From Candidatus Babelota bacterium (GTDB lineage: Bacteria; Babelota; Babeliae; Babelales; Vermiphilaceae): DNA of 64,000 bases. Both the position numbers and the translations under genes were made by a program. Of the stretch, positions 54,640-63,975 are shown piece by piece. Positions within the stretch are counted from its first letter, which is position 1, and the number at the start of each line of letters is the position of its first letter. Location of the stretch: positions 53,324 to 117,323 of the forward strand of contig JAFEAZ010000016.1 in the NCBI GenBank assembly GCA_018266085.1, given 5' to 3'. The notes beneath the pieces are model-generated. The model saw nothing but the letters and a program-made list of their open reading frames with translations. It made no database searches and was not told the origin of the DNA.

Positions 54640-55210
54640 ACTCTGTGCACCTACAAAAAAAATCTAGCCTAAAAATCTTTCTACATGCTCGCATACGATA
54701 TACCATACACCGCATACGCTTATTAGCCAAGAAAGCGCCACAACAAGAACGTCGGTGCACAACGCAGAGAATTGCTGTTAGGTATTATAGAGAGCGAGAA
54801 CATTCCATATATTTTCTTGTTTCATTTCTTTGTTGCTACCAACACACTCAAGATAGTGAACCAATCAGGGTTTATAGGTATACGCGAACTTACAATAAAA
54901 ATTCTCTATATGAAACGTTTGTGTTTAAGTTGTTACGAAAAAATTCAGAATAATTTTTCGAAAAAAAAAGAGCAAAAACTATTTGATTCAGCGGTATCAA
55001 ACCGCTACATTAGATAAACCATGAAACGACAAGCTCTTCTATCTGTCAAGAAATAAAATAAAAAATTGACACTGATTGTAGTCGCTTAAGGTAACAGAGC
55101 GAAATGATATGTGATAATACAATACGATAAAGAAACTCTATCGTATTACCACATGATGGCATAAAAAGTATAAGGCGTAGTACCATTTTTTGAGTAAGCG
55201 AAAGGACACC
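54640..55210. other. AT-rich intergenic region with inverted repeat upstream of nrdA
   Basis: A 571-base gap. A 9-bp perfect inverted repeat (aatacgata 55121-55129 with tatcgtatt 55139-55147), extended by atgtg/cacat outside, lies 57-100 bases before the nrdA start. It may be a regulatory hairpin or operator. agcggt/accgct forms another small hairpin near 54,990-55,007. Two overlapping short plus-strand frames exist here but have no clear ribosome-binding site. A 35-codon frame from an ATG near 54,910 (MKRLCLSCYEKIQ) is the best of them and still doubtful. Confidence 0.45.
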
Positions 55211-57778
55211 ATGGATCTGAGTAAAAATAGTGCAGCAGCTCAAGCTGCTCATCCACGCGTACAAACAGAATCATATACTGAACAATCATATCGTGGTACT
55301 GCTTTTTCGGTTACTAAGCGTGACGACACGATTGAATTATTAAGTATCGATCGTTTACGCGACTTAGTTCTGTGGGCAAGTTCTGGCAATCCCGTCATTG
55401 ATGTTGATCTTGTTATACAAGAATCATTATGCAACATTTTTGATGGCATCAAAGTCCAAGAACTTGAACAGGCCTGCATTATGGCGGCAGTAGCCTTTAT
55501 TGAGCGCGACCCTTATTATGGATCGGTAGCATCACAACTGCTCTTAAAAAAACTGTTTAGCGAAGTCACCGGCAATTCGATTATTAAAGATCAAGATCAA
55601 GCGATCTATCGGCAAGCATTTATAACGGGAATCGAACGGGGTATTGAGCTCGGCTGTTTATCAAAAGAATTAGCTACTTTCGATCTACCATTGCTCGCCA
55701 AGTCTCTAGAGCCTTCTCGTGATCAGCTGTTCGATTTTATGGGCATGAAAACGTTATATGAACGATATTTCTTGAAACATAAATCCATACGCTTAGAATT
55801 GCCACAAGCATTCTGGATGCGCGTTGCTATGGGCTTAGCGCTTAATGAACCGCACAAAAACGCACGCGCTCTTGAGTTCTACCATGCTATGTCCTCATTT
55901 GAGTATCTTCCTGGCACTCCGACATTGCTCCACTCAGGCCTTGTACGGCCACAATTGAGCTCCTGCTTTTTAAATACAGTCTCTGATGATTTATCCCATA
56001 TCTTTAAAGTGTACGGCGATAACGCTCAGCTTTCAAAGTGGTCGGGCGGGATTGGTACCGATTGGACGAATATACGCGCAACCGGGTCATTCATAAAAAC
56101 GATCAACACCGAAAGCCAAGGGCTTATTCCCTTTCTAAAAATCGCCAGTGATGTAACAGCAGCAATTAACCGCAGTGGAAAACGGCGTGCAGCAGCCTGC
56201 GTCTATTTAGAAACATGGCACCTTGATATTGAAGATTTTATCGATCTGCGTAAAAACACTGGTGATGATCGCCGACGTACGCATGATATTAACACCGCAA
56301 ACTGGATACCTGATCTGTTTATCAAGCGCGTGCTCAATGATGAGAATTGGACGCTCTTTTGCCCAAGCGAAACGGCTGATCTACATCACCTGTATGGCAA
56401 AGCGTTTGAGCTGCGCTATGCCGAATATGAACAGAAAGCAGCAGCAGGCGAAATCGAACAGTTTAAGACCGTATCGGCTACTAAGCTCTGGCGCAAAATG
56501 TTAAGCCGTCTTTTTGAGACGGGCCATCCATGGATAACCTTCAAAGATGCGTGCAATATTCGTTCACCACAAGATCATGTGGGTATAATACATTGCTCGA
56601 ATTTGTGTACTGAGATCACACTGAATACATCACCTGACGAAACAGCGGTATGCAATCTGGGCTCAGTTAACATCAGCAAACATATTATCAATGGAGAGGT
56701 TGATCAGGCCAAGTTAGCAAAAACGGTAAAGACTGCTATTCGCATGCTCGATAACGTGATCGACATCTGTTATTACCCAACACAAGAAGCACATGATTCT
56801 AACGTACGTCACAGACCGATAGGTCTTGGATTGATGGGCTTTCAAGATGCGCTCTACAAACTTGGCTTACCATTTGAAGACACCAAAGCGCTCTTCTTGG
56901 GTGATGCTCTTATGGAGTTTATCTCATATAATGCGATTCTTTCATCATCAGAGTTAGCTGCTGAACGAGGCACGTACAGCTCTTATAAAGGCTCTAAATG
57001 GGATCGGGGATTATTCCCTTATGATACTATGGCGCTCGTTGAACAAGAACGAGGCATACCATTGGATGTCGATAAAAGTAGCCTTTACGATTGGGCTCCG
57101 GTTCGTGCACATGTCAAGCAATATGGTATGCGCAACTCAAACACCATGGCAATCGCGCCAACGGCAACGATTTCTAATATTGCCGGCTGCATACCCTGCA
57201 TTGAACCGATCTACAAGAACATATACGTCAAAGCGAATATGAGTGGCGAATTTACCATTGTGAATCAATACCTCATTGCCGATCTTAAAAAATGTGGCCT
57301 CTGGGATACACAGATGCTCGATGAGCTGAAATATTATGATGGCAATGTGGCTATGATTGAACGTATTCCGCAATGGGTTAAGGATACCTATAAAGAGGTG
57401 TTCGACATTGATCCTGAATGGTTATTGCAATTTACTGCACGTCGCACCAAATGGATCGATCAAAGTCAATCACACAACGTCTTCATGAAAGGCGTTTCAG
57501 GAGCAAAACTAAACGCGATCTATCTTGCCGCATGGAAAATGGGCTTGAAAACGACCTACTATTTGCGTACACTCGGCGCCACACAGATCGAAAAGGCAAC
57601 GCTGGATGCCAAAAAATTTGGCTATACGCAAAAGCGTGAATATAAAGGGTTTGCTCCACAACAAGCAGATGCTGCATCCCAGACACAGTCTGACGCGCAA
57701 GACGATTTAGGAGTTACTGAAGTAGTAGCAACAGCCTGCTCAATCATGGCTGGACCAGATTGCGAATCATGCCAATAA
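55211..57778 (+). CDS. nrdA: ribonucleotide reductase class I alpha subunit
   Basis: Makes deoxyribonucleotides from ribonucleoside diphosphates with NrdB. The chosen ATG at 55211 has AAAGGA before it. The 855-residue protein has the active-site set: QLSSCFLNT (first redox Cys), SNLCTEI (Asn/Cys/Glu of the catalytic centre), AVCNLGSVN (second redox Cys), PTATISNI, the radical relay Tyr pair in TTYYLRTLG, and a C-terminal CESCQ for reduction by thioredoxin. The N-terminal part resembles an ATP cone. nrdB follows 24 bases on. The hairpin upstream may regulate it. Confidence 0.96.
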   Translation: MDLSKNSAAAQAAHPRVQTESYTEQSYRGTAFSVTKRDDTIELLSIDRLRDLVLWASSGNPVIDVDLVIQESLCNIFDGIKVQELEQACIMAAVAFIERDPYYGSVASQLLLKKLFSEVTGNSIIKDQDQAIYRQAFITGIERGIELGCLSKELATFDLPLLAKSLEPSRDQLFDFMGMKTLYERYFLKHKSIRLELPQAFWMRVAMGLALNEPHKNARALEFYHAMSSFEYLPGTPTLLHSGLVRPQLSSCFLNTVSDDLSHIFKVYGDNAQLSKWSGGIGTDWTNIRATGSFIKTINTESQGLIPFLKIASDVTAAINRSGKRRAAACVYLETWHLDIEDFIDLRKNTGDDRRRTHDINTANWIPDLFIKRVLNDENWTLFCPSETADLHHLYGKAFELRYAEYEQKAAAGEIEQFKTVSATKLWRKMLSRLFETGHPWITFKDACNIRSPQDHVGIIHCSNLCTEITLNTSPDETAVCNLGSVNISKHIINGEVDQAKLAKTVKTAIRMLDNVIDICYYPTQEAHDSNVRHRPIGLGLMGFQDALYKLGLPFEDTKALFLGDALMEFISYNAILSSSELAAERGTYSSYKGSKWDRGLFPYDTMALVEQERGIPLDVDKSSLYDWAPVRAHVKQYGMRNSNTMAIAPTATISNIAGCIPCIEPIYKNIYVKANMSGEFTIVNQYLIADLKKCGLWDTQMLDELKYYDGNVAMIERIPQWVKDTYKEVFDIDPEWLLQFTARRTKWIDQSQSHNVFMKGVSGAKLNAIYLAAWKMGLKTTYYLRTLGATQIEKATLDAKKFGYTQKREYKGFAPQQADAASQTQSDAQDDLGVTEVVATACSIMAGPDCESCQ

Positions 57779-57802
57779 TTACCATAAAAAGAGGATACTC
57801 TC

Positions 57803-58807
57803 ATGGCCCAAAAAGGCATTATTAATAATTCAAAAGTTGATCCGAATAAAATTCTGCCCATGACCTATTTGTGGGCGCGTCAACATTATAAAGATGGTGT
57901 TGCAAACAATTGGACACCTGAAGAAGTGTCCATGCAGCGAGACATTGAACAGTGGAAGTCGCCAAATGTGCTGACGCCCACTGAGCGCCGTCTGATCTTG
58001 TGGAATCTTGGCTTTTTTTCTACCGCAGAATCATTAACTGCTAACAATCTTGTTTTGGCTGTTTACAAACACGTGACCAATCCTGAATGTCGCCAGTACC
58101 TATTACGCCAAGCGTATGAAGAAGCTGTCCATACGGATACGTTCATCTATTGCTGCGACTCGTTGGGTCTAGACCCAGAACATATGTACAGCATGTATGA
58201 AACGGTGCCTACAATCAAACAGAAAGATGAATTTGTCGTAAAGATGACAACTTCATTGTTTGATCCGAACTTCACTACCGATACCATCGAGGATATTCGC
58301 ACATTTTTGCATGATCTCATTGGATATTATGTCATTATGGAGGGTATTTTCTTCTATGCTGGCTTTGCCATGATGTTGGCACTCAAACGCCAAGACAAAA
58401 TGGTGGGTATTGGAGAACAGTTCGAATATATTATGCGTGATGAAAGCGTTCATTTAGCATTCGGCTGCGATTTAATTAATACGATCAAGGCAGAAAATCC
58501 TGCAATCTGGACGCAAGAATTTCAAGATGAGATCGTCGAGCTCATCCAGCATGCCGTTATTTTGGAAAAACAGTATGCACTTGATGCCTGCCCGCAGGGA
58601 TTATTAGGCATTAACGCCGAACAGTTCTGCGAATATGTTGAATATATTGCAGATCGCCGCCTTGAACGCATCGATCTTCCTAAGGTCTATGGTAAAAAGA
58701 ATCCATTCCCATGGCTTTCTCAAGCAACTGACCTCAGCAAAGAGAAAAACTTCTTTGAAACACGAGTAACCGAGTATCAAACTGCCGGCTCTTTAGAGTG
58801 GGATTAA
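57803..58807 (+). CDS. nrdB: ribonucleotide reductase beta subunit, class Ic-like (Phe in the radical Tyr position)
   Basis: Holds the two-metal centre that starts the NrdA reaction. The 334-residue protein has the metal ligands in FFSTAESLTANN (Glu76, where class Ia has Asp), EEAVHTDTF (Glu107, His110), the later MEGIFFYAGFAM and YIMRDESVHLAF. Four residues after His110 stands Phe114, where class Ia has the radical Tyr. The Asp-to-Glu and Tyr-to-Phe pair is the mark of the Mn/Fe enzyme of Chlamydia trachomatis. Assignment to class Ic follows from these residues; metal content itself is inference. Confidence 0.95.
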   Translation: MAQKGIINNSKVDPNKILPMTYLWARQHYKDGVANNWTPEEVSMQRDIEQWKSPNVLTPTERRLILWNLGFFSTAESLTANNLVLAVYKHVTNPECRQYLLRQAYEEAVHTDTFIYCCDSLGLDPEHMYSMYETVPTIKQKDEFVVKMTTSLFDPNFTTDTIEDIRTFLHDLIGYYVIMEGIFFYAGFAMMLALKRQDKMVGIGEQFEYIMRDESVHLAFGCDLINTIKAENPAIWTQEFQDEIVELIQHAVILEKQYALDACPQGLLGINAEQFCEYVEYIADRRLERIDLPKVYGKKNPFPWLSQATDLSKEKNFFETRVTEYQTAGSLEWD

Positions 58808-58826
58808 TACTCTATAGAACTCTCAC

Positions 58827-58855
58827 TTGAGGGCGGGAGAAAATCCTGCCCTCAA
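58827..58855 (+). terminator. hairpin terminator after nrdB
   Basis: ttgagggcgggag-aaaa-tcctgccctcaa makes a stem of about 12 pairs (one G:T and one shift) with a tetraloop, 20 bases after the nrdB stop. The tail tcactctttc is moderately T-rich. Confidence 0.65.
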
Positions 58856-59030
58856 TCACTCTTTCACCACGAGCCCTCCCACAAACAAAGCATCTTCCTC
58901 CATCATTGTCGATTTTATTTTAATTTCAAATAAGATAGTGATATCATGGTGAAAATATTTAGATGATAGAGCGTTTTTTATTATACTAAATGCTTATCAA
59001 GCACTAACACTGACAGCCCAAGGAAATGCC

Positions 59031-60464
59031 GTGATAAGAACAGTATGCAAAGCCTTTTTTCTCTTATCGCTTTGCCTTGCAATACAGCCTAGCCTGTATG
59101 CATACACCAACTTTCCTAGCAACTCCCAACCACACCAACAAACAGATACCGTACAAACCTCAACAACCGAAACCTGCTTGACCGTATTCGTGCACGGCAT
59201 CATGAGCGTTAAACCTCACTTTACCTGTGCAAACTGCATACGCTTCATATTCGATAGAGTACAAAACACCAACTATGCGCGCACCGTTGAGATCATGCGC
59301 CAAGACCCAATCTTCTATCAAAACCAGGCAATGCAAGAAATCGGCCTGAAAAAAATCGATACTACTCATATACAAAAAAATAATGCCTCAAGCGCGTTAG
59401 CTGCCGTCTTTGAGACGGTCTATCAAGCGAATGCTGATGTGCCCACCGATAACCATTATTACACCTTCGGGTGGACGGGACTACTCAGCCCATCTCAACG
59501 CTATCGGGATTCCTATGATTTTTATAGAGCGTTCGCTGCCGAGATACAAAAATTTCGTGATCGTGGTATTGAGCCAAAGATACGCATCATAGGGTATAGC
59601 CATGGCGGCAATGTCTGTCTTAATCTCGCCAAGGTATATCAATGTAACCCAGAGCTACCAACATTCACCGTAAACGAACTCATTCTGCTTGGCATGCCCG
59701 TACAATGTGAAACCGATTACTTAGTAAATGACCCTATGTTTGAAAAGATCTATCATATCTATTCGCGTGGTGATCGTATTCAAAAACTTGACTGCTTCTC
59801 TTTTAAACGGTTTTTTTCGCGCCGTCTTTTCAGATCGCGCTGCGACTTTAAACTGCCAAACAAATTGATTCAGATTCAGATCAAATGTACACGCATGATA
59901 CAATCGACTTCTCGGCGCATACAACAACGCCGATGCAACTATAAAAAACATGCTTATAACGTAAAAAGCGCACCGATCGTCAGTGGCAAGGCACGTTTTA
60001 TGCGCAATGCATCACCGGGCCACATAGAGTTATGGTTTTTTGGTTGGACACCGGTCAGCTACCGCCATCATTTTCCGTTGCACCCACTGCCAATTGTTGC
60101 GATTATGCCGATCATTTTACAGGCGGTTAATGATTTCCAAGAAAAGAGCCTGTTCCATAAACCAACGCTTATTGATATTAGAGCGGACCATGAGATCATG
60201 GTTATCAAAAATCAGAAATCGCAGCGTGTGCTAACCTTTGCACGCTTTTTGACCCATGCTGAAATGCAAAAACTGGCACAGCTTGTGCTGCAATATGCCC
60301 CTGATCATTACACGTCCAAGATGTACAATAGCCGTATCCAAGTTGCTTCCGAACAGGCATTTAGTGAAGCAGTGATGGCGTATCGCACGCGAAAAAAAGC
60401 CACTCGATCACGCTGCAAGATGAACAACGATGAATGGCACCAACTTGTTCCAAATCTGTATTAG
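59031..60464 (+). CDS. secreted lipase/alpha-beta hydrolase-like protein
   Basis: Starts with GTG after AAGGAAA. The 477-residue protein has a signal peptide (KAFFLLSLCLAIQPSLYA). Lipase-type motifs: VFVHGIMS near residue 50 (oxyanion HG), IIGYSHGGNV near 187 (nucleophile Ser), a possible acid Asp in YSRGDRIQ near 243, and GHIELW near 327 for the His. The middle part is unusually basic and Cys-containing (FFSRRLFRSRCDFK). Exported; substrate unknown. The last 57 bases overlap the convergent ksgA gene. Confidence 0.75.
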   Translation: MIRTVCKAFFLLSLCLAIQPSLYAYTNFPSNSQPHQQTDTVQTSTTETCLTVFVHGIMSVKPHFTCANCIRFIFDRVQNTNYARTVEIMRQDPIFYQNQAMQEIGLKKIDTTHIQKNNASSALAAVFETVYQANADVPTDNHYYTFGWTGLLSPSQRYRDSYDFYRAFAAEIQKFRDRGIEPKIRIIGYSHGGNVCLNLAKVYQCNPELPTFTVNELILLGMPVQCETDYLVNDPMFEKIYHIYSRGDRIQKLDCFSFKRFFSRRLFRSRCDFKLPNKLIQIQIKCTRMIQSTSRRIQQRRCNYKKHAYNVKSAPIVSGKARFMRNASPGHIELWFFGWTPVSYRHHFPLHPLPIVAIMPIILQAVNDFQEKSLFHKPTLIDIRADHEIMVIKNQKSQRVLTFARFLTHAEMQKLAQLVLQYAPDHYTSKMYNSRIQVASEQAFSEAVMAYRTRKKATRSRCKMNNDEWHQLVPNLY

Positions 60465-61214
60465 GTCTTGCATACTCATCTGCTGCGCCCGTAGATTTAG
60501 TTCCTGCTCGGTTAATGCTGACACTTGATAGTGAGACTGCAACAAGTTGTTGCGTAACGTGCGCCGCGGTTGGTGAAAGCAGATTTTAATAAACTTCCAA
60601 AATTCAACTTCATGCGCAATCTCGGCCACCTGTTCTTGCGGCTTAAAATACAAAAGACGTGACATCACCTTGGGTGGTGGTTCAAATGCTGTCGGTGGCA
60701 CCTTATCAAGCTTTTTCCACGCAAAATAGCGTTGAAAAAAAAGAGATGGGTAGCCATATCCACGGCCAGAAGTTTTCAATATTTTTTCAGCAACCTCTTC
60801 TTGTATCATAATGATTCCTTCACGCAACAGGTGACGATTGCGCTGCAAAAAATGCAAAATGGGGAAGGTAACCTGATACGGAAGATTTGCCAACAAAACC
60901 CAGGGAGCATGTGACGCTAATTTTTGTGCATCAATATCAAGAATATTCTCTTCATACACGGTTAAACGGGCATCAGGCACGGTGCTGGTAACATGTTTGA
61001 CCCATTCCGGATCGATCTCAAATACCCACAACCGCTTGACAGCCTTTTCAAGGATCGCTCTGGTCAAAAAGCCATCACCGCAGCCTATTTCAAACACTGA
61101 TGCAGACTCTATATCGATCGTGTCGACAATAGAGTCTACGATTTTTGTGCTACGCAAAAAGTGTTGTCCATACCGCTTTTTTATTTCTATACCGTGAGAA
61201 AACGTTCGTGACAT
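60408..61214 (-). CDS. rsmA: 16S rRNA (A1518/A1519) dimethyltransferase
   Basis: Also known as KsgA; methylates two adenines near the 3' end of 16S rRNA in 30S assembly. The 268-residue protein has KKRYGQHFLRS at the N-terminus, SAM-binding FEIGCGDGFLTRAI, and the catalytic NLPYQVTFPI (the family has NxPY). C-terminal FHQPRRTLRNNL is the family's arginine patch. It lies 9 bases after mreB in the same transcript and overlaps the convergent lipase-like gene. Confidence 0.96.
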   Translation of the reverse strand: MSRTFSHGIEIKKRYGQHFLRSTKIVDSIVDTIDIESASVFEIGCGDGFLTRAILEKAVKRLWVFEIDPEWVKHVTSTVPDARLTVYEENILDIDAQKLASHAPWVLLANLPYQVTFPILHFLQRNRHLLREGIIMIQEEVAEKILKTSGRGYGYPSLFFQRYFAWKKLDKVPPTAFEPPPKVMSRLLYFKPQEQVAEIAHEVEFWKFIKICFHQPRRTLRNNLLQSHYQVSALTEQELNLRAQQMSMQDLIQIWNKLVPFIVVHLAA

Positions 61215-61223
61215 AATGTGTGC

Positions 61224-62261
61224 CTATTTCATCAACGCATCTTTGAAGAAGTCGAGCTCTTCAAGTACTTTGCCTGCGCCATTAACTACGCAATATAATG
61301 GGTTGTCAGCAACGCGCACTGGCAATCCGGTCTCTTTTGAAATAAGACGATCAAGACCGCGTAACAGCGACCCGCCACCTGCCATGACAATACCGGTATC
61401 AACTAAATCTGACGAAAGCTCCGGCGGTGTGTTTTCAAGTGTAACGCGTACTACATCTATAATGCTTGCAATTGTTTCGAGCAATGCTTCGTTAACTTCT
61501 GGACTCGTCAGCGTAATCGTTTTTGGCACGCCCGTTACTAGATCACGCCCTTTTACCGATACGGTCTCTTTGCTTGAACCAAGCATCGCCGATCCAACTT
61601 CAATCTTAATACGTTCTGCTGTGCGTTCACCGATGAGCAGATTATATTTACGCTTTACGTACTGAATAATAGCCTGATCCATACTGTCACCACCAACACG
61701 CACAGAGCGACAAAATACAACATCTTTAAGCGTGATAACAGCAACTTCTGTAGTACCACCACCAATATCGATAATCATGCTTCCTGATGGATCTTGAACC
61801 TGTAGTCCTGCACCAATCGCTGCAGCCATCGGCTCCATAATAGTATATACTTCGCGCGCGCCGGCCTGTTTGGCAGTGTCTTCAATAGCACGACGCTCTA
61901 CTTGCGTAATACCTGACGGCACCCCCACAATCATCCGTGGACGAACTAACGTGCGACGATCATCATGCACAACACGAATAAAATGGCGCAACATGCTTTC
62001 CGTAAGCTCGAAATTAGCAATAACCCCATCACGCATAGGGCGACAAGCAACAATGCTTTCAGGCGTTTTACCTAACATCTCTTTGGCAGCTTTTCCTGCC
62101 GCAAGCACTTGATTACTGTTCGCTTTAACGGCAACTACGGTCGGTTCATCGAGTACTATGCCTTTATGGCGCACATAAACAACGGTATTGGCAGTACCAA
62201 GATCGATAGCCAAATCATTAGAAAAGACGCTAAATAAGCGGCGAGCAGGGAAAAAACGCAT
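61224..62261 (-). CDS. mreB: rod shape-determining protein MreB
   Basis: Bacterial actin that guides wall synthesis along the cell side. The 345-residue protein has the phosphate-1 motif AIDLGTANTVVYVR, the phosphate-2 motif IIDIGGGTTEVAVI, and MAGGGSLLRGLDRL. Next in line after an outer-membrane-type protein gene (27 bases) and before ksgA (9 bases). No mreC or mreD follows it. With FtsZ in the same window, the cell retains both division and elongation filaments. Confidence 0.97.
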   Translation of the reverse strand: MRFFPARRLFSVFSNDLAIDLGTANTVVYVRHKGIVLDEPTVVAVKANSNQVLAAGKAAKEMLGKTPESIVACRPMRDGVIANFELTESMLRHFIRVVHDDRRTLVRPRMIVGVPSGITQVERRAIEDTAKQAGAREVYTIMEPMAAAIGAGLQVQDPSGSMIIDIGGGTTEVAVITLKDVVFCRSVRVGGDSMDQAIIQYVKRKYNLLIGERTAERIKIEVGSAMLGSSKETVSVKGRDLVTGVPKTITLTSPEVNEALLETIASIIDVVRVTLENTPPELSSDLVDTGIVMAGGGSLLRGLDRLISKETGLPVRVADNPLYCVVNGAGKVLEELDFFKDALMK

Positions 62262-62288
62262 AAGTGCTCCTCATAAATCTTATTTTTC

Positions 62289-63545
62289 TCAAAAGTTAAA
62301 TTCAAAACCGAAGGCAACTTTTTGCGTTTTCGCACTGTTTTGTGCATCGCAAACGTTTACCGGAACATCCCATTGAACCGTCAAAACAGGTTCAAAGTTG
62401 CGCTTCACTTTCATTTTACCAAAATCATAAAAAGCATACAAAGTGACATAACTCGAGCGCCAATAGGAAAGATCTTCGAGCGCTTTAGTATTTGCCGGCA
62501 CAAGCCACTTATTGCATCGTTGGTCATGCCAACTATCTTGAAAATGATTCGTAAGGGTAAATTGTACTAAAGCACCAAAACCATCACGTAAATTCTCAAA
62601 CATTGCGTATGGCGCAAAAATAATAGTACCACCCGGGTTAACACGTGCTTTACCAACAATTGCTCCAAAGAGTGCCGGTTCTTTGCATGCTGGCATACGA
62701 TGCAGGCAGGCGCGTGGTGATCGCTTACTACCGCGCAGAATGAGCCCTACCTTAAAATCTTCTTTCAGTTCAAAATCTGCATCAGCACTAAAATAAAAAC
62801 CGGGATGTCCATTGCCACCAAAAGGAACGGATGCCGGTTCATTAATAAGACGACGCTCACCGGTTGGCACCAACGCACCTACTGAAAGACCTGCTTGAAT
62901 ACGACGACACTTGAGCACATAATCCCATATATCGCCAGCCCGTACATACAGATCTAAGTCGCCCATACCCACCTGATGGCTATGCGCACAGGTAATGCCA
63001 ATCTCTCGATCCATCTGCGTTCTTAATTCTTCAAGCTGGTCGATTGTTGTTTGAGATTTTATAGCCTGTTCATTAAAGGTTGGTATAAAGGTCTGACTCG
63101 AATTGACACGCATACATAACCATGAAAAACCGACTGAAAGCCAATGGCGCCAGATCGTTTTGCGCATACCAAATTGCAGACCTTGCGCTTGAATCTTGCC
63201 TCGCACTTTCCACGGCAGCTCCATCATTAAAATATCATTGTCAGTAGGAAATGCAGCAATTAATGGGTTTGGCTTGCCTGTCTTTGCAATAGCGGTTGCA
63301 AGCTGATGTTCATCATAAGGACCAAACATTTCTGGGATGCCAAGTTCTTGATCATTGTCACCCCATGCCGAATGGGCTGTCGTGATAAAGCAGTCTATAT
63401 CAGCATATGAGTAACGATCGAGAACCGTTATGTATGGCGGTTTGATAAAGGGGAAGAATCTATTGTCATAGATCATTGCGCAGGCAGTCTGTGCCCATAA
63501 TGCTACAGCAACTGCTACTACTACATGCTTTTTGTTCATTACCAT
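62289..63545 (-). CDS. exported probable outer-membrane beta-barrel protein
   Basis: A 418-residue protein with a signal peptide (HVVVAVAVALWAQTACA). Alternating hydrophobic/polar strands are visible, such as GDLDLYVRAGDIWDYV, GFYFSADADFELKEDFKVGLIL and SYVTLYAFYDFG. It ends in VAFGFEFNF, a terminal Phe as required by the BAM assembly machinery. GGAG lies nine bases before the ATG. No family recognised with certainty. It is the first gene of the row with mreB and ksgA. Confidence 0.7.
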   Translation of the reverse strand: MVMNKKHVVVAVAVALWAQTACAMIYDNRFFPFIKPPYITVLDRYSYADIDCFITTAHSAWGDNDQELGIPEMFGPYDEHQLATAIAKTGKPNPLIAAFPTDNDILMMELPWKVRGKIQAQGLQFGMRKTIWRHWLSVGFSWLCMRVNSSQTFIPTFNEQAIKSQTTIDQLEELRTQMDREIGITCAHSHQVGMGDLDLYVRAGDIWDYVLKCRRIQAGLSVGALVPTGERRLINEPASVPFGGNGHPGFYFSADADFELKEDFKVGLILRGSKRSPRACLHRMPACKEPALFGAIVGKARVNPGGTIIFAPYAMFENLRDGFGALVQFTLTNHFQDSWHDQRCNKWLVPANTKALEDLSYWRSSYVTLYAFYDFGKMKVKRNFEPVLTVQWDVPVNVCDAQNSAKTQKVAFGFEFNF

Positions 63546-63788
63546 ACCTTATTATGCTCCAACCACGAGTAACGTGTGCAAATATCTGATCACGGTTGTT
63601 TGTTACCGCATGGTTTCTATGCGGCATACGGCAATACAGCCTACTCATTTCTTATTTTTTTAAAAGGCTTTTCCACTGATGTGATGCTTAGCTGACAAAA
63701 TAGAGCTCTCGTTGCGCAAAGGATCAAAATAACGTGGGCAGCTACACAGGGCAAACCACGCGCTACATAAACTCTTAACATACGCTGT
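63546..63788. other. intergenic stretch without recognised features
   Basis: The bases between the outer-membrane-type gene and the M48 tail show no frame with a ribosome-binding site. A small gcatggtttctatgc hairpin lies near 63,609-63,623. Confidence 0.45.
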
Positions 63789-63882
63789 CTATTTTGTTTT
63801 TGAATCTTGTTTTAATTGTTCAGCTCGTGCATACACCGACTGTGCGCGAGCAGGATACGGTGGATGAGTACTCACGAGACCT
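63789..63882 (-). pseudogene. C-terminal remnant of an M48-family metallopeptidase
   Basis: On the minus strand, a 30-codon open end reads GLVSTHPPYPARAQSVYARA and then EQLKQDSKTK before TAG. S-T-H-P followed by Arg is the C-terminal signature of M48 (HtpX/BepA-like) peptidases. Immediately upstream an in-frame TAA stops the frame and the sequence changes character. So the gene lacks its catalytic HExxH part, at least here. Confidence 0.55.
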
Positions 63883-63975
63883 TATGCGTAATAAGAAGCC
63901 CGGGTTAACGGATTAAGAAAATTTTGGTATAAAAAATAGCCGAACCATCCAACCACAAGTAGGAGATCCGGCTAA

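Noticed and set aside
54645..55017. Two overlapping plus-strand frames before nrdA
   Set aside because: AT-rich, non-ATG or unsupported starts, no recognisable product; kept only as a note in the intergenic entry.
55109..55154. NrdR box or other known nrd regulator site
   Set aside because: The inverted repeat before nrdA does not match the NrdR consensus as I know it, so I report only the repeat.
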